A stretch of 64,000 nt of DNA from Pantoea ananatis LMG 2665 (GTDB lineage: Bacteria; Pseudomonadota; Gammaproteobacteria; Enterobacterales; Enterobacteriaceae). Location: positions 62,001 through 126,000 of the forward strand of contig NZ_JMJJ01000010.1 of NCBI RefSeq assembly GCF_000710035.2. The letters are read 5' to 3'. Positions within the stretch are counted from its first letter, which is position 1. Each line of letters starts with the position of its first letter. Both the position numbers and the translations under genes were made by a program. This document shows positions 19,436 to 27,834 of this stretch, piece after piece. The notes under the pieces were generated by a model. The model was not told where the DNA came from. It did no database searches and saw only the letters and a program-made list of their open reading frames with translations.

Positions 19436-20419
19436 TCACGGAATTAACAGGCTCGATCCGTGCGTGGCCCGGCTTTCCAGCACCTGATGTGCCTTACTGG
19501 CGTCTTTAAGGGCAAATTGTTGCTGTTCTGGCACATCGACCTTAATCGCACCGCTGGCCAGCAAAGAAAACAGCTCAGCGCTGGCTGTCTCCAGTTCCTG
19601 GCGATTGGTGATGTAACCAAACAGGGAGGGCCGGGTAACGAACAACGATCCCTTTTTGTTCAGGATACTGAGATCGATATTGGTCACCGGACCCGAAGCA
19701 TTACCAAAGCTCACCATCAGCCCCTGACGGCGCAGACAGTCTAGCGAGGCCTCCCAGGTCGCTTTACCCACGGAGTCATATACCACGCCAACCTTTTCGC
19801 CTGCGGTCAGTTCCATGACGCGCTGGGCAATATCTTCTTGCTGGTAGTTAATGGTGGCCCAGGCGCCGGCATTTTTTGCCCGCGCCGCTTTTTCTGGAGA
19901 GCCGACGGTGCCAATCAGGTGTGCGCCAAGCGCTTTCGCCCACTGGCAGGCAATCAGCCCAACCCCACCGGCCGCCGCATGAAACAGGAATGTTTCATCC
20001 GGTTTTACCTTGTAGGTCTGACGAAGCAGATACTGTGTGGTCAGGCCTTTGAGGAAACTGGCGGCTGCCTGCTCAAAGCTAATTGCGTCTGGTAACAGCA
20101 TCAGACGCTCTTCAGCTACATTGTGGCGTTCACTGTAAGCGCCCAGCGCCGCCTGGCAATATACGACGCGATCGCCGGGCGTAAAGCGCGTAACGGCCGA
20201 ACCGACGCGGGTGACGACACCGGCCGCCTCGGTGCCCAGCCCCGAGGGAAAATGGCCCGTTGGATACAGGCCGCTGCGCACGTAGGTATCAATATAGTTA
20301 ATGCCAATCGCGCGATTCTCTACCTGGATTTCATGCTCGGTGGGATCGGCAAGCTCAAAATCGACCCAGTTTAAGACCTCGGGACCGCCGTGTGCGTTGA
20401 ACTGAATACGCTTTGCCAT
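19436..20419 (-). CDS. qorA: NADPH:quinone reductase
   Basis: 327 residues from ATG 20419 (MAKRIQFNAHGGPEVL, AGGAG upstream), equal to E. coli QorA; the longer open frame is not homologous. A zinc-free medium-chain dehydrogenase: catalytic GroES-like domain first, then the Rossmann fold with AAAGGVGLIACQWAKALGA. RPSLFGYITNRQEL near residue 265 is typical of quinone oxidoreductases. It reduces quinones with NADPH. It diverges from dnaB with about 100 bases between. Confidence 0.95.
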   Translation of the reverse strand: MAKRIQFNAHGGPEVLNWVDFELADPTEHEIQVENRAIGINYIDTYVRSGLYPTGHFPSGLGTEAAGVVTRVGSAVTRFTPGDRVVYCQAALGAYSERHNVAEERLMLLPDAISFEQAAASFLKGLTTQYLLRQTYKVKPDETFLFHAAAGGVGLIACQWAKALGAHLIGTVGSPEKAARAKNAGAWATINYQQEDIAQRVMELTAGEKVGVVYDSVGKATWEASLDCLRRQGLMVSFGNASGPVTNIDLSILNKKGSLFVTRPSLFGYITNRQELETASAELFSLLASGAIKVDVPEQQQFALKDASKAHQVLESRATHGSSLLIP

Positions 20420-20515
20420 TCTTACTCCTGTGATTGTTTCATCATGAGGGTGAGGCGCGCCCCTTAACTGAGGTATACTTGCGCGTCCCCACAGAAGATC
20501 GGTAATGCATTCACT

Positions 20516-21922
20516 ATGGCAGGAAATAAACCCACCAACAAATCGAACGAAACGCAGGATCGCCAGTTGGAAGGCGTGAAAATGCCCCCGCATTCGCTGG
20601 AAGCGGAACAGTCGGTACTGGGTGGGTTAATGCTGGATAACGAGCGCTGGGACAATGTGTCCGAACGCGTCGTAGCTAATGATTTCTTTAATCGCTCGCA
20701 CCGTCTGATTTTTTCCGAGATGCAGCGCCTGCTGGAAAACAGTAAGCCAATCGATCTGATCACCCTGTCAGAATCGCTCGAAACGCGGGGCGAACTGGAA
20801 ATGGCAGGCGGTTTCGCCTATCTGGCTGAGCTGGCCAAAAATACGCCCAGTGCTGCGAACATCGGCGCTTATGCCGATATCGTGCGCGAACGCGCCGTGG
20901 TGCGCGAAATGATCGCCGTGGCAAACCAGATCGCCGATGCCGGTTACGATCCACAAGGGCGCAGCAGTGAAGATCTGCTGGATTTTGCTGAGTCGAACGT
21001 ATTTAAGATTGCAGAGGCGCGGGCCAATAAAGATGACGGCCCAAAGAACATCGAGCAGATTCTTGAAGCGACCGTTTCTCGCATTGAGTCGCTGTATCAG
21101 ACGCCGCATGATGGTGTCACCGGAGTGGATACCGGCTACCAGGACCTGAATAAGAAAACCGCCGGGCTTCAACGGTCAGACCTGATTATTGTGGCTGCCC
21201 GTCCGTCTATGGGGAAAACCACCTTTGCCATGAACCTGTGCGAAAATGCCGCGATGTTGCAGGACAAGCCGGTTCTGATCTTCAGTCTGGAAATGCCCAG
21301 CGAGCAGATCATGATGCGTATGCTGGCTTCCTTGTCGCGCGTGGATCAAACGCGTATCCGTACCGGCCAGCTCGACGATGAAGACTGGGCGCGGATTTCA
21401 GGCACCATGGGCATCCTGCTGGAAAAGAAGAATATGTATATCGATGATTCTTCTGGCCTGACGCCAACCGAAGTGCGTTCGCGCGCGCGTCGTATCTACC
21501 GTGAGAACGGTGGACTGAGCCTGATTATGATCGACTACCTGCAGCTGATGCGCGTCCCGGCACTGTCAGATAACCGTACGCTGGAAATCGCGGAGATTTC
21601 GCGTTCACTCAAAGCGTTGGCAAAAGAGCTGAATGTGCCGGTGGTGGCCTTATCCCAGTTAAACCGCTCTCTGGAGCAGCGTGCAGATAAACGCCCGGTG
21701 AACTCCGATCTGCGTGAATCCGGATCGATCGAGCAGGATGCCGACTTGATCATGTTTATCTATCGCGATGAGGTCTACCACGAAAACAGCGATCTTAAAG
21801 GGATTGCCGAGATCATCCTGGGTAAGCAGCGTAACGGCCCCATTGGTACCGTTCGCCTCACTTTTAACGGTCAGTGGTCGCGTTTCGATAACTACGCTGG
21901 GCCGCAATACGACGACGAGTAA
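20516..21922 (+). CDS. dnaB: Replicative DNA helicase DnaB
   Basis: 468 residues (E. coli 471). The N-terminal helical domain (PPHSLEAEQSVLGGLMLDN) binds primase and loader; the RecA-like domain holds Walker A RPSMGKTT at 229-236, Walker B LIMIDYLQLM, and the arginine-finger region SQLNRSLEQRADKRP. The hexamer unwinds DNA at the replication fork. In E. coli alr and tyrB follow; here alr is absent and a 12-bp perfect hairpin closes the gene. Confidence 0.98.
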   Translation: MAGNKPTNKSNETQDRQLEGVKMPPHSLEAEQSVLGGLMLDNERWDNVSERVVANDFFNRSHRLIFSEMQRLLENSKPIDLITLSESLETRGELEMAGGFAYLAELAKNTPSAANIGAYADIVRERAVVREMIAVANQIADAGYDPQGRSSEDLLDFAESNVFKIAEARANKDDGPKNIEQILEATVSRIESLYQTPHDGVTGVDTGYQDLNKKTAGLQRSDLIIVAARPSMGKTTFAMNLCENAAMLQDKPVLIFSLEMPSEQIMMRMLASLSRVDQTRIRTGQLDDEDWARISGTMGILLEKKNMYIDDSSGLTPTEVRSRARRIYRENGGLSLIMIDYLQLMRVPALSDNRTLEIAEISRSLKALAKELNVPVVALSQLNRSLEQRADKRPVNSDLRESGSIEQDADLIMFIYRDEVYHENSDLKGIAEIILGKQRNGPIGTVRLTFNGQWSRFDNYAGPQYDDE

Positions 21923-21933
21923 TGCTGCTGTGT

Positions 21934-21962
21934 GCCGACATGCACGATCTGTGCATGTCGGC
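21934..21962 (+). terminator. Perfect 12-bp hairpin after dnaB
   Basis: GCCGACATGCAC (21934-21945) and GTGCATGTCGGC (21951-21962) pair fully around GATCT. No T-run follows, so it may be a weak terminator or an mRNA 3' stabiliser. Confidence 0.6.
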
Positions 21963-21992
21963 CCCCGCCGTGCGAAATAGTGTTGGACAAGC

Positions 21993-22033
21993 CTGCAGAT
22001 AATCGGGTTATCTGTAGTAAAGCAACACTTTAC
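21993..22033 (+). promoter_or_regulatory. Two tandem palindromes upstream of the Lrp-type gene
   Basis: The first, 21993-22017, has arms CAGATAA/TTATCTG around TCGGG, extended to 9 of 10 outer matches. The second, 22017-22033, is GTAAAG-N5-CTTTAC. Both arms are perfect in the core and the second ends 14 bases before the ATG at 22048. They look like operators, plausibly for autoregulation; the second resembles a TyrR box but with the wrong spacing. Confidence 0.5.
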
Positions 22034-22047
22034 GCGATGGAAACAGC

Positions 22048-22539
22048 ATGACTCATGTAGACGATTACGATCTGAAAATCCTCACTCTGTTACAATCCAA
22101 TGGCCGCCTTACTAATCAGGAACTCAGTGATTTAGTGGGTCTTTCTGCATCGCAATGCTCACGCCGCCGTATCAACCTTGAACAGGCAAACCTTATTCTT
22201 GGCTATCATGCGCGTTTGTCGCCCGACGCCGTCGGTCTTGGCATGGTTGGGCTAATCGAAGTGCGCCTGATCAACCATACTGCAGACTATGTTGAGAGCT
22301 TTCATCAAATGGTGGAACGGGAAGAGGCCATTGTTGATGCTTATAAAACCACCGGCGATGCCGACTATCTGCTTAAAGTCGCGGTAGCTGACTTAGCCTC
22401 GCTCAGTGCCTTAATCAGTCAGCTTTTAGCCGGGCACCAGAGCGTTTCCCATGTCAAAACGTCGGTCGTGCTAGGCAGACTGAAAGAGAATGGCCTGATG
22501 ATGAGTGCGGAACCGGCTGCGCGCCAAAAAAGCGCATGA
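22048..22539 (+). CDS. Lrp/AsnC family transcriptional regulator
   Basis: 163 residues. The N-terminal winged helix (DYDLKILTLLQSNGRLTNQELSDLVGLSASQCSRRRINLEQANLI is the region, residues 6-50) is followed by the RAM/ACT-like ligand domain with TGDADYLLKVAVADLASLS at about 106-124. Such proteins sense amino acids and often regulate a neighbouring transporter or aminotransferase. Its position between dnaB and a YitT-type membrane gene plus tyrB suggests amino-acid-linked control, but this is inference. It occupies the place where E. coli has alr. Confidence 0.85.
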   Translation: MTHVDDYDLKILTLLQSNGRLTNQELSDLVGLSASQCSRRRINLEQANLILGYHARLSPDAVGLGMVGLIEVRLINHTADYVESFHQMVEREEAIVDAYKTTGDADYLLKVAVADLASLSALISQLLAGHQSVSHVKTSVVLGRLKENGLMMSAEPAARQKSA

Positions 22540-22734
22540 TGTGCCATTTTGGTGCAGATTAAACGCGATAAACTGCCTGATTTTGCGCTATTTGTGCATA
22601 AAATAAGTCGGTATTGCACGAAAGCACCCGCCCGGACGGGCGAAAACGGTGATCTTCTGTCAACCTGTTGCCAGCGCAGCCCGGCTGGCGCAGTTATTGC
22701 ATCAGTGCGTCATTACCCGTACTGAGACAGCATC

Positions 22735-23349
22735 ATGGATAACATTGTACAACCCGCTCATATTCCCCACTCTCGTCTTGAAGATGCGCTTGCGATTCTG
22801 CTCGGCACGTTAATGGTGTCGTTCGGCGTGATTATGCTGAAGCAGGCGGGCGCGCTGACCGGCAGCACGGCAGGCCTCGCGTTTTTAATCAGCTACCTGT
22901 CGCCCATGTCTTTTGGCAGCGCCTTTTTTCTCATTAACATCCCGTTTTACTGGCTGGCCGTAAAACGGATGGGCTGGGAATTTACCCTGAAAACCTTCAG
23001 CGCCGTCGGGCTGGTGTCGCTTTTTACCCACCTGCACCCGCTGTTTATGCATTTTTCCGCGCTGAATCCTTTTTATGCGGCATTGTTCGGTAACGTCATC
23101 ATGGGGATTGGGTTTATAGTGTTGTTTCGTCACAAAGCCAGCCTGGGTGGAATCAATATTCTGGCGCTGTGGTTACAGGATCGTTTCGATATCCGCGCCG
23201 GTAAACTGCAAATGGCGGTAGATACCTGCGTCGTGCTGGCGTCACTTTTTGTCGTCAGCCTGCCCATGTTGCTTGCTTCTGTAGCCGGTGCGGTGGTCCT
23301 TAATGTGATTATCGCAATGAACCATCGCCCCGGGCGGTACAGGGTTTAG
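22735..23349 (+). CDS. YitT family (DUF161) membrane protein
   Basis: 204 residues with five or six hydrophobic helices: [84 protein letters not shown]. The [15 protein letters not shown] motif in the second half is the mark of the YitT/DUF161 family, whose transport substrates are unknown. It follows the Lrp-type gene by ~195 bases and its stop is 41 bases before tyrB, so it may share a transcript with tyrB. A role in amino-acid export is only a guess. Confidence 0.8.
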   Translation: MDNIVQPAHIPHSRLEDALAILLGTLMVSFGVIMLKQAGALTGSTAGLAFLISYLSPMSFGSAFFLINIPFYWLAVKRMGWEFTLKTFSAVGLVSLFTHLHPLFMHFSALNPFYAALFGNVIMGIGFIVLFRHKASLGGINILALWLQDRFDIRAGKLQMAVDTCVVLASLFVVSLPMLLASVAGAVVLNVIIAMNHRPGRYRV

Positions 23350-23390
23350 TGGCCCCTTTTATTTCTAGACCAACCATGGAGATCTGCACC

Positions 23391-24584
23391 GTGTTCCAAA
23401 ACGTTGATGCCTATGCTGGCGACCCTATTTTGTCGCTGATGGAAGCCTTTAAACAGGACCCGCGCGAGCATAAAGTGAACCTGAGTATTGGGCTTTATTA
23501 CAACGAGCAAGGCATCATTCCTCAGCTACAGGCCGTGGCCGATGCTGAGGAACAGTTGCGTGCCGAGCCGCAGCAGGCGTCGCTTTATCTGCCAATGGAA
23601 GGATTGAGTACCTACCGCAACGCGATTGCCCCGTTGTTATTTGGTGCCGATCATCCGGTGCTAAAAGCGGGCCATGTGGCATCCATCCAGACATTAGGCG
23701 GTTCGGGCGCGCTGAAAGTGGGCGCGGATTTCCTCAAGCGCTATTTTCCGCAGTCAAACGTCTGGGTTAGCGATCCGACCTGGGAGAACCATGTTGCCAT
23801 TTTTAGCGGTGCCGGTTTTGAGGTGAAGACCTATCCCTGGTACGATCCTGAAACTAACGGTGTCCGTTTCGATGCCTTCCTCAACACGCTGAAAACCTTA
23901 CCAAAGCAGAGCATCGTGCTGTTGCATCCGTGCTGCCACAACCCAACCGGCGCCGACCTGACCAATGCTCAGTGGGACGAAACCGTCGCGGTGTTGAAAG
24001 CGCAGGAACTGATCCCGTTTCTCGATATCGCCTATCAGGGCTTCGGTGCCGGAATGGAAGAGGATGCTTACGCGATGCGTGCGGTTGCTGCCGCGGGCCT
24101 GCCTGCGCTGGTCAGCAACTCCTTCTCGAAAATTTTCTCGCTCTACGGCGAACGCGTCGGTGGGTTGTCCATCGTGTGCGACAGCGCTGAAGAGTCCAGC
24201 CGAGTTCTGGGTCAGTTAAAAGCGACCGTGCGTCGCAACTACTCCAGCCCGCCGAATTTTGGTGCGCAGGTTGTGGCACGTGTCCTGAACGACGCGGCTT
24301 TAAAGGCAAACTGGCTGGCAGAAGTGGAAGCGATGCGTCTGCGTATTATCGACATGCGTCAGGCGCTGGTACAGGTGCTGAGCACGGCATTACCGGGCAA
24401 GCGCTTCGACTACCTGTTAAAGCAACGCGGCATGTTCAGCTACACCGGCCTGAGCGCGCAGCAGGTGGATCGTCTGCGCGAAGAGTTTGGTGTGTATCTG
24501 GTCGGCAGCGGTCGTATGTGCGTGGCTGGCCTCAACAGTAAAAACGTTCACCAGGTTGCAGAAGCGTTCGCCGCGGTCATGTAA
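23391..24584 (+). CDS. tyrB: Aromatic amino acid aminotransferase
   Basis: 397 residues from GTG 23391, chosen because GGAG lies 9 bases upstream and the length then equals E. coli TyrB (starts [14 protein letters not shown]). It transaminates phenylpyruvate, 4-hydroxyphenylpyruvate and ketoleucine using glutamate and PLP. The PLP lysine is Lys247 in [28 protein letters not shown] (179-190) and the C-terminal [22 protein letters not shown] are family marks. An in-frame ATG 15 bases upstream is possible but less supported. No canonical TyrR box was seen nearby. Confidence 0.96.
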   Translation: MFQNVDAYAGDPILSLMEAFKQDPREHKVNLSIGLYYNEQGIIPQLQAVADAEEQLRAEPQQASLYLPMEGLSTYRNAIAPLLFGADHPVLKAGHVASIQTLGGSGALKVGADFLKRYFPQSNVWVSDPTWENHVAIFSGAGFEVKTYPWYDPETNGVRFDAFLNTLKTLPKQSIVLLHPCCHNPTGADLTNAQWDETVAVLKAQELIPFLDIAYQGFGAGMEEDAYAMRAVAAAGLPALVSNSFSKIFSLYGERVGGLSIVCDSAEESSRVLGQLKATVRRNYSSPPNFGAQVVARVLNDAALKANWLAEVEAMRLRIIDMRQALVQVLSTALPGKRFDYLLKQRGMFSYTGLSAQQVDRLREEFGVYLVGSGRMCVAGLNSKNVHQVAEAFAAVM

Positions 24585-24606
24585 TTTACGGCCGTCACAG
24601 GTTCTG

Positions 24607-24639
24607 GCCGCCAGCATTGTCTGGCGGCTTTTTTATTTT
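24607..24639 (+). terminator. tyrB terminator
   Basis: GCCGCCAG and CTGGCGGC form an 8-bp stem (24607-24628) followed by TTTTTTATTTT. Confidence 0.93.
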
Positions 24640-24709
24640 CAGGCTTCGGGTTTACCTTTGCGCCACATTCTGCACACTTAAATGGTCTGACAGATTCAGG
24701 GAAAAAATT

Positions 24710-25126
24710 ATGTGGCATCAACAAACGTTGGTCTTAAGCGCGAAATCTCGTGGTTTTCATCTGATCACGGACGAAATCGTGCAGCAGTTGACGGGATTAC
24801 GTGATATCAGAACGGGACTGGTGCATTTGCTGTTGCAACATACTTCAGCCTCACTGACGTTGAATGAAAACTGCGATCCTACGGTTCGACGTGATATGGA
24901 GCAGCATTTCATGCGCCACGTCCCGGAAGACGCACCTTATCAGCATGACTATGAAGGTCGTGACGATATGCCCGCGCACATTAAATCGTCCAGTCTCGGC
25001 GTATCGCTGACATTGCCCGTGCAGCGCGGTCAGCTGGTATTAGGCACCTGGCAGGGGATTTGGTTGGGTGAGCATCGCATTCACGGCGGTGCCCGGCGTA
25101 TCGTTGCCACCTTACAAGGGGAATGA
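24710..25126 (+). CDS. yjbQ: YjbQ family protein (UPF0047)
   Basis: 138 residues from ATG 24710, equal in length to E. coli YjbQ. Conserved parts are [39 protein letters not shown] and [13 protein letters not shown], holding the His/Asp/Glu residues around the metal site of this compact beta fold. The family has been given the name secondary thiamine-phosphate synthase because of weak activity in vitro; its true role is uncertain. yjbR overlaps or follows directly, so they form an operon. Confidence 0.93.
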   Translation: MWHQQTLVLSAKSRGFHLITDEIVQQLTGLRDIRTGLVHLLLQHTSASLTLNENCDPTVRRDMEQHFMRHVPEDAPYQHDYEGRDDMPAHIKSSSLGVSLTLPVQRGQLVLGTWQGIWLGEHRIHGGARRIVATLQGE

Positions 25127-25128
25127 TA

Positions 25129-25452
25129 ATGAATAATTCGGAGTTACTGACCTATTGCATGAACAAACCTGGCGCCGAACAGAGCGTACACAGCGACTGG
25201 AAGGCCACGCAGATCAAAAGCAACGGCGTACTGTTTGCCATGGTTCACGAGGTAAAAGGGCGTCCAGCGGTATCGTTAAAGTCGACGCCTGCGCTGGCCG
25301 AGCTGATGCGGGAAGAGCACAGCGATGTGTTCCCCAGTGAACACCTGAATAAATCCCACTGGAATACGCTGTTTCTGGACGGCACGTTAAAAGATTCGCA
25401 AATCTATTATCTGGTGGACGCCTCTTTTCAGCAGGCTGATGCCGGACGATAA
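25129..25452 (+). CDS. yjbR: MmcQ/YjbR family DNA-binding protein
   Basis: 107 residues from ATG 25129; an ATG at 25123 overlaps the yjbQ stop, but AAGGGG spacing and the E. coli start (MTISELLQYCMxKPGAEQSV) fit 25129. The MmcQ fold (CyaY-like) is marked by KPGAEQSVHSDWKATQIKS, HEVKGRPAVSLKS and LNKSHWNTLFLDGTL. Family members bind DNA in vitro in some cases; function is unclear. It is shorter than the E. coli protein (118) at the C-terminus. A convergent hairpin follows. Confidence 0.92.
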   Translation: MNNSELLTYCMNKPGAEQSVHSDWKATQIKSNGVLFAMVHEVKGRPAVSLKSTPALAELMREEHSDVFPSEHLNKSHWNTLFLDGTLKDSQIYYLVDASFQQADAGR

Positions 25453-25454
25453 CT

Positions 25455-25479
25455 GCCCTTTCCCGAGGTGGGAAAGGGC
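25455..25479. terminator. Hairpin between convergent yjbR and yahK-like gene
   Basis: GCCCTTTCCC and GGGAAAGGGC form a perfect 10-bp stem around GAGGT. Neither side has a clear T-run. Confidence 0.6.
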
Positions 25480-25490
25480 AAACGGCAGGG

Positions 25491-26555
25491 TTATGCCGCT
25501 GATTCATCACGCAGCGTATTGATATCAATAACAAAGCGGTATTTTACGTCGCTTTTCAGCATACGTTCGTAGGCGTCGTTAATCTGATTCATCGCAATCA
25601 GCTCGATATCTGAGGTAATGCCATGCTCGCCACAGAAATCCAGCATTTCCTGGGTTTCTGCAATGCCGCCAATCAGTGAACCGGCAATACTGCGGCGTTT
25701 AAAGATCAGATTGAAAACCTGTGGTGCCGGGTGGTCGTGCTCAGGTGCGCCAACCAGGGTCATATTCCCGTCGCGCTTCAGCAGGGTGATAAACGGGTTG
25801 AGGTCGTGCTGGGCGGCGACGGTATTCAGGATAAAATCAAAGCTGTTAGCATGCTGAGCCATCTGGTCGGCATCTTTTGAGATCACCACTTCGTCCGCGC
25901 CCAGGCGTTTACCGTCTTCGATTTTAGACGGAGAGGTGGTGAACAGCACGACATGCGCGCCCATAGCATGCGCAATTTTCACGCCCATATGACCCAGGCC
26001 GCCCAGACCGACGATGCCAACTTTTTTACCGGGGCCTACGTTCCAGTGGCGCAGCGGCGAATAGGTCGTAATGCCGGCACACAGCAGCGGTGCCACGCCT
26101 GCCAGTTCAAGATTTGCAGGAATACGCAGTACAAAGTCTTCATCCACCACCATTGAGGTGGAGTAGCCGCCATAGGTAATGGCCCCTGTTAAGCGATCTT
26201 CACCGTTGTAGGTGCCGACAAAGCCATTTTCACAATACTGCTCCAGCCCTTCCTGACAGCTCGGACAGCTACGGCAGGAATCCACCAGACAGCCGACGCC
26301 GACCAAATCGCCCACTTTGTATTTTTGGGTCTCAGGGCCAACAGCGGTAACGCGACCGACAATCTCGTGTCCCGGTACCACTGGGAAAATTGTGTTTTTC
26401 CACTCATTGCGTGCCTGATGCAAGTCAGAGTGACAAACGCCACAGAACAGCACTTCAAGCTGTACGTCATGAGCACGAAGCTCACGCGGTTTGAAATCAA
26501 ACGGTGCCAGTTTGGATTTTGCATCCTGAGCAGCATACGCATGGGTAATGTTCAT
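25491..26555 (-). CDS. Zinc-dependent NADPH alcohol/aldehyde reductase, YahK type
   Basis: 354 residues from ATG 26555 (GGAG upstream). A cinnamyl-alcohol-dehydrogenase-type medium-chain reductase: catalytic zinc ligand Cys41 in FCGVCHSDLH, PGHEIVGRV, a structural-zinc cysteine cluster DSCRSCPSCQEGLEQYC, and Rossmann motif GLGGLGHMGVKIAHAMGAHVV. PLLCAGITTYSPLRHW is typical of YahK. It is about 60-65 percent similar by eye to E. coli YahK, which reduces many aldehydes with NADPH, but it is not at the yahK locus, so an exact name is withheld. Detoxification of aldehydes is likely. Confidence 0.9.
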   Translation of the reverse strand: MNITHAYAAQDAKSKLAPFDFKPRELRAHDVQLEVLFCGVCHSDLHQARNEWKNTIFPVVPGHEIVGRVTAVGPETQKYKVGDLVGVGCLVDSCRSCPSCQEGLEQYCENGFVGTYNGEDRLTGAITYGGYSTSMVVDEDFVLRIPANLELAGVAPLLCAGITTYSPLRHWNVGPGKKVGIVGLGGLGHMGVKIAHAMGAHVVLFTTSPSKIEDGKRLGADEVVISKDADQMAQHANSFDFILNTVAAQHDLNPFITLLKRDGNMTLVGAPEHDHPAPQVFNLIFKRRSIAGSLIGGIAETQEMLDFCGEHGITSDIELIAMNQINDAYERMLKSDVKYRFVIDINTLRDESAA

Positions 26556-27292
26556 GGTGTCTCCAGTTAAGGTGTGTCGTGATTTTTTGATCAACGCCGC
26601 AGCGTAAAGCGCGCAGCAAGAAGGTGACGCCAGGGGCGTACCAAAGAGGAACGGATTAAGGATAGTCAGGGGATTGAAAAGCGTATATGCCTATACGTGT
26701 CTGAATCTTGCCTGATCCTGCATTTCTCAGGGTAAACAGAACAGCGATCAAAAAAAGCCTGCCAGAGCCGTGCTGCTTGTCAGTCACGCCTCCGCTCAAA
26801 GGTGGCCTGAAAAACGGCTGTACCATTACTCAGCGCTACCGCCGATGGCGATGTGCCATCGGCCTTCTCCTGATTTACGCCTGCCTGGCCGGAAGATCAC
26901 AACATCAGTCCGTGAAAAATGGCCAACGATGTGAACGTCGCTGCCGGGGCGTTCAGTAGGGTCGTGTGGGAAACAGAGGATGAGGTCATCCCTTGCCATT
27001 CCCGGCGTTCTCAACGGCCGGACACACGAGCAGGATAGTTCACTGGTATCTGTTATTGCGTTCGTTCATCTGGACGACTAAGGCTGCTTATCGTCCCCGG
27101 AAAGGTTCTGTTGCCGTAAGCTGGAATGTTGTCGGACAGGCGATTGAAGAAGAGCCGGCAGGTCAAATCGCGTCAAAAAACATTACGTAAAGTATGGTTT
27201 TATGGTGGCGCCGGACAGACATGTAGATAGTCAGCGGAATCAGTCGCGATTTCCGGCGCGTCAGAGAACCTGAACGAGCTAAAGATGCGGGC
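26556..27292. other. Gene-poor interval upstream of the YahK-type gene
   Basis: About 740 bases without a supported gene. Short frames at 26708-26959 and 26993-27190 lack ribosome sites and family resemblance. The region may be debris of a lost insertion beside the frameshifted gene at 27293. Confidence 0.55.
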
Positions 27293-27612
27293 ATGCATAA
27301 AGTAAAAATAACGGTTTTATCGGTAGAGTTGAAGCCAACGCTAATTGAGCGGATGGCTATCCGAAAATGGAGACATGTCCTAAGCATCAAGAGGGCGAGA
27401 AATTTATTACTGACTTTCGCAAACCCAATGCCCTCTGTGAAGACGCCTGGGGTTGTATGGAAAAGTTCGTGTTTACTCTGGCTCATACCAGCGAGCCATT
27501 ATTTTGGAATGACTGGTCCAGACAGGGCAAAGCGGTGGTGTGTTGCAATGATGGGTACCGGCCGGTGACATTTTTGCTCGAAACGCTGGATGAAGAGGCC
27601 AGGTCGTTTTAG
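27293..27612 (+). pseudogene. TIGR04076-like small Cys-rich protein, interrupted by a one-base frameshift
   Basis: Frame one from ATG 27293 reads MHKVKITVLSVELKPTLIERMAIRK, the usual KVKITVL start of this family. The rest of the protein continues in another frame from 27367: METCPKHQEGEKFITDF, CEDAWGCMEKFVF and AVVCCNDGYRPVTFLLETLDEE, ending at 27612. The two join exactly if one A is added to the AAAA run at 27364-27367. The repaired product is about 106 residues. The family has conserved cysteines (CPxxxEG, CxxAW, CCNDGxRPV) and no known function. The family name is from recall. A sequencing error in a homopolymer, a true mutation, or slippage are all possible. Confidence 0.7.
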
Positions 27613-27800
27613 CAATTAAAAGCCACTGTCATATCCCTGTGATATCAGGGGCATGGTCATACAGCGTCTCGTCTTGTGTCAGGGCTCGCCAGATGGGGGC
27701 TGCTTCTTACGCTTTGCCTGATGTGCTTGCCAGAGCCTGGCAGAAACGCCCGCCAACGCGCTTTGCTTGCCTGACGTAATGAAGGTATGAGTGCATTTAA

Positions 27801-27833
27801 AGAACGCCGCAACGTTATCCGTTGCGGCGTTCT
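27801..27833. terminator. uvrA terminator hairpin
   Basis: AGAACGCCGCAAC (27801-27813) and GTTGCGGCGTTCT (27821-27833) form a 13-bp stem right after the uvrA stop. On the minus strand TTTAAAT follows; on the plus strand GTTATTTTT follows. Confidence 0.88.
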
Positions 27834-27834
27834 G

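Noticed and set aside
22017..22033. TyrR box near tyrB
   Set aside because: GTAAA and TTTAC are 7 bases apart rather than 6, and the site is over 1.3 kb from tyrB; treated as an operator of the adjacent Lrp-type gene.
26708..26959. 83-codon frame upstream of the YahK-type gene
   Set aside because: No ribosome site, skewed composition with many Arg/Cys, and no recognisable homology.
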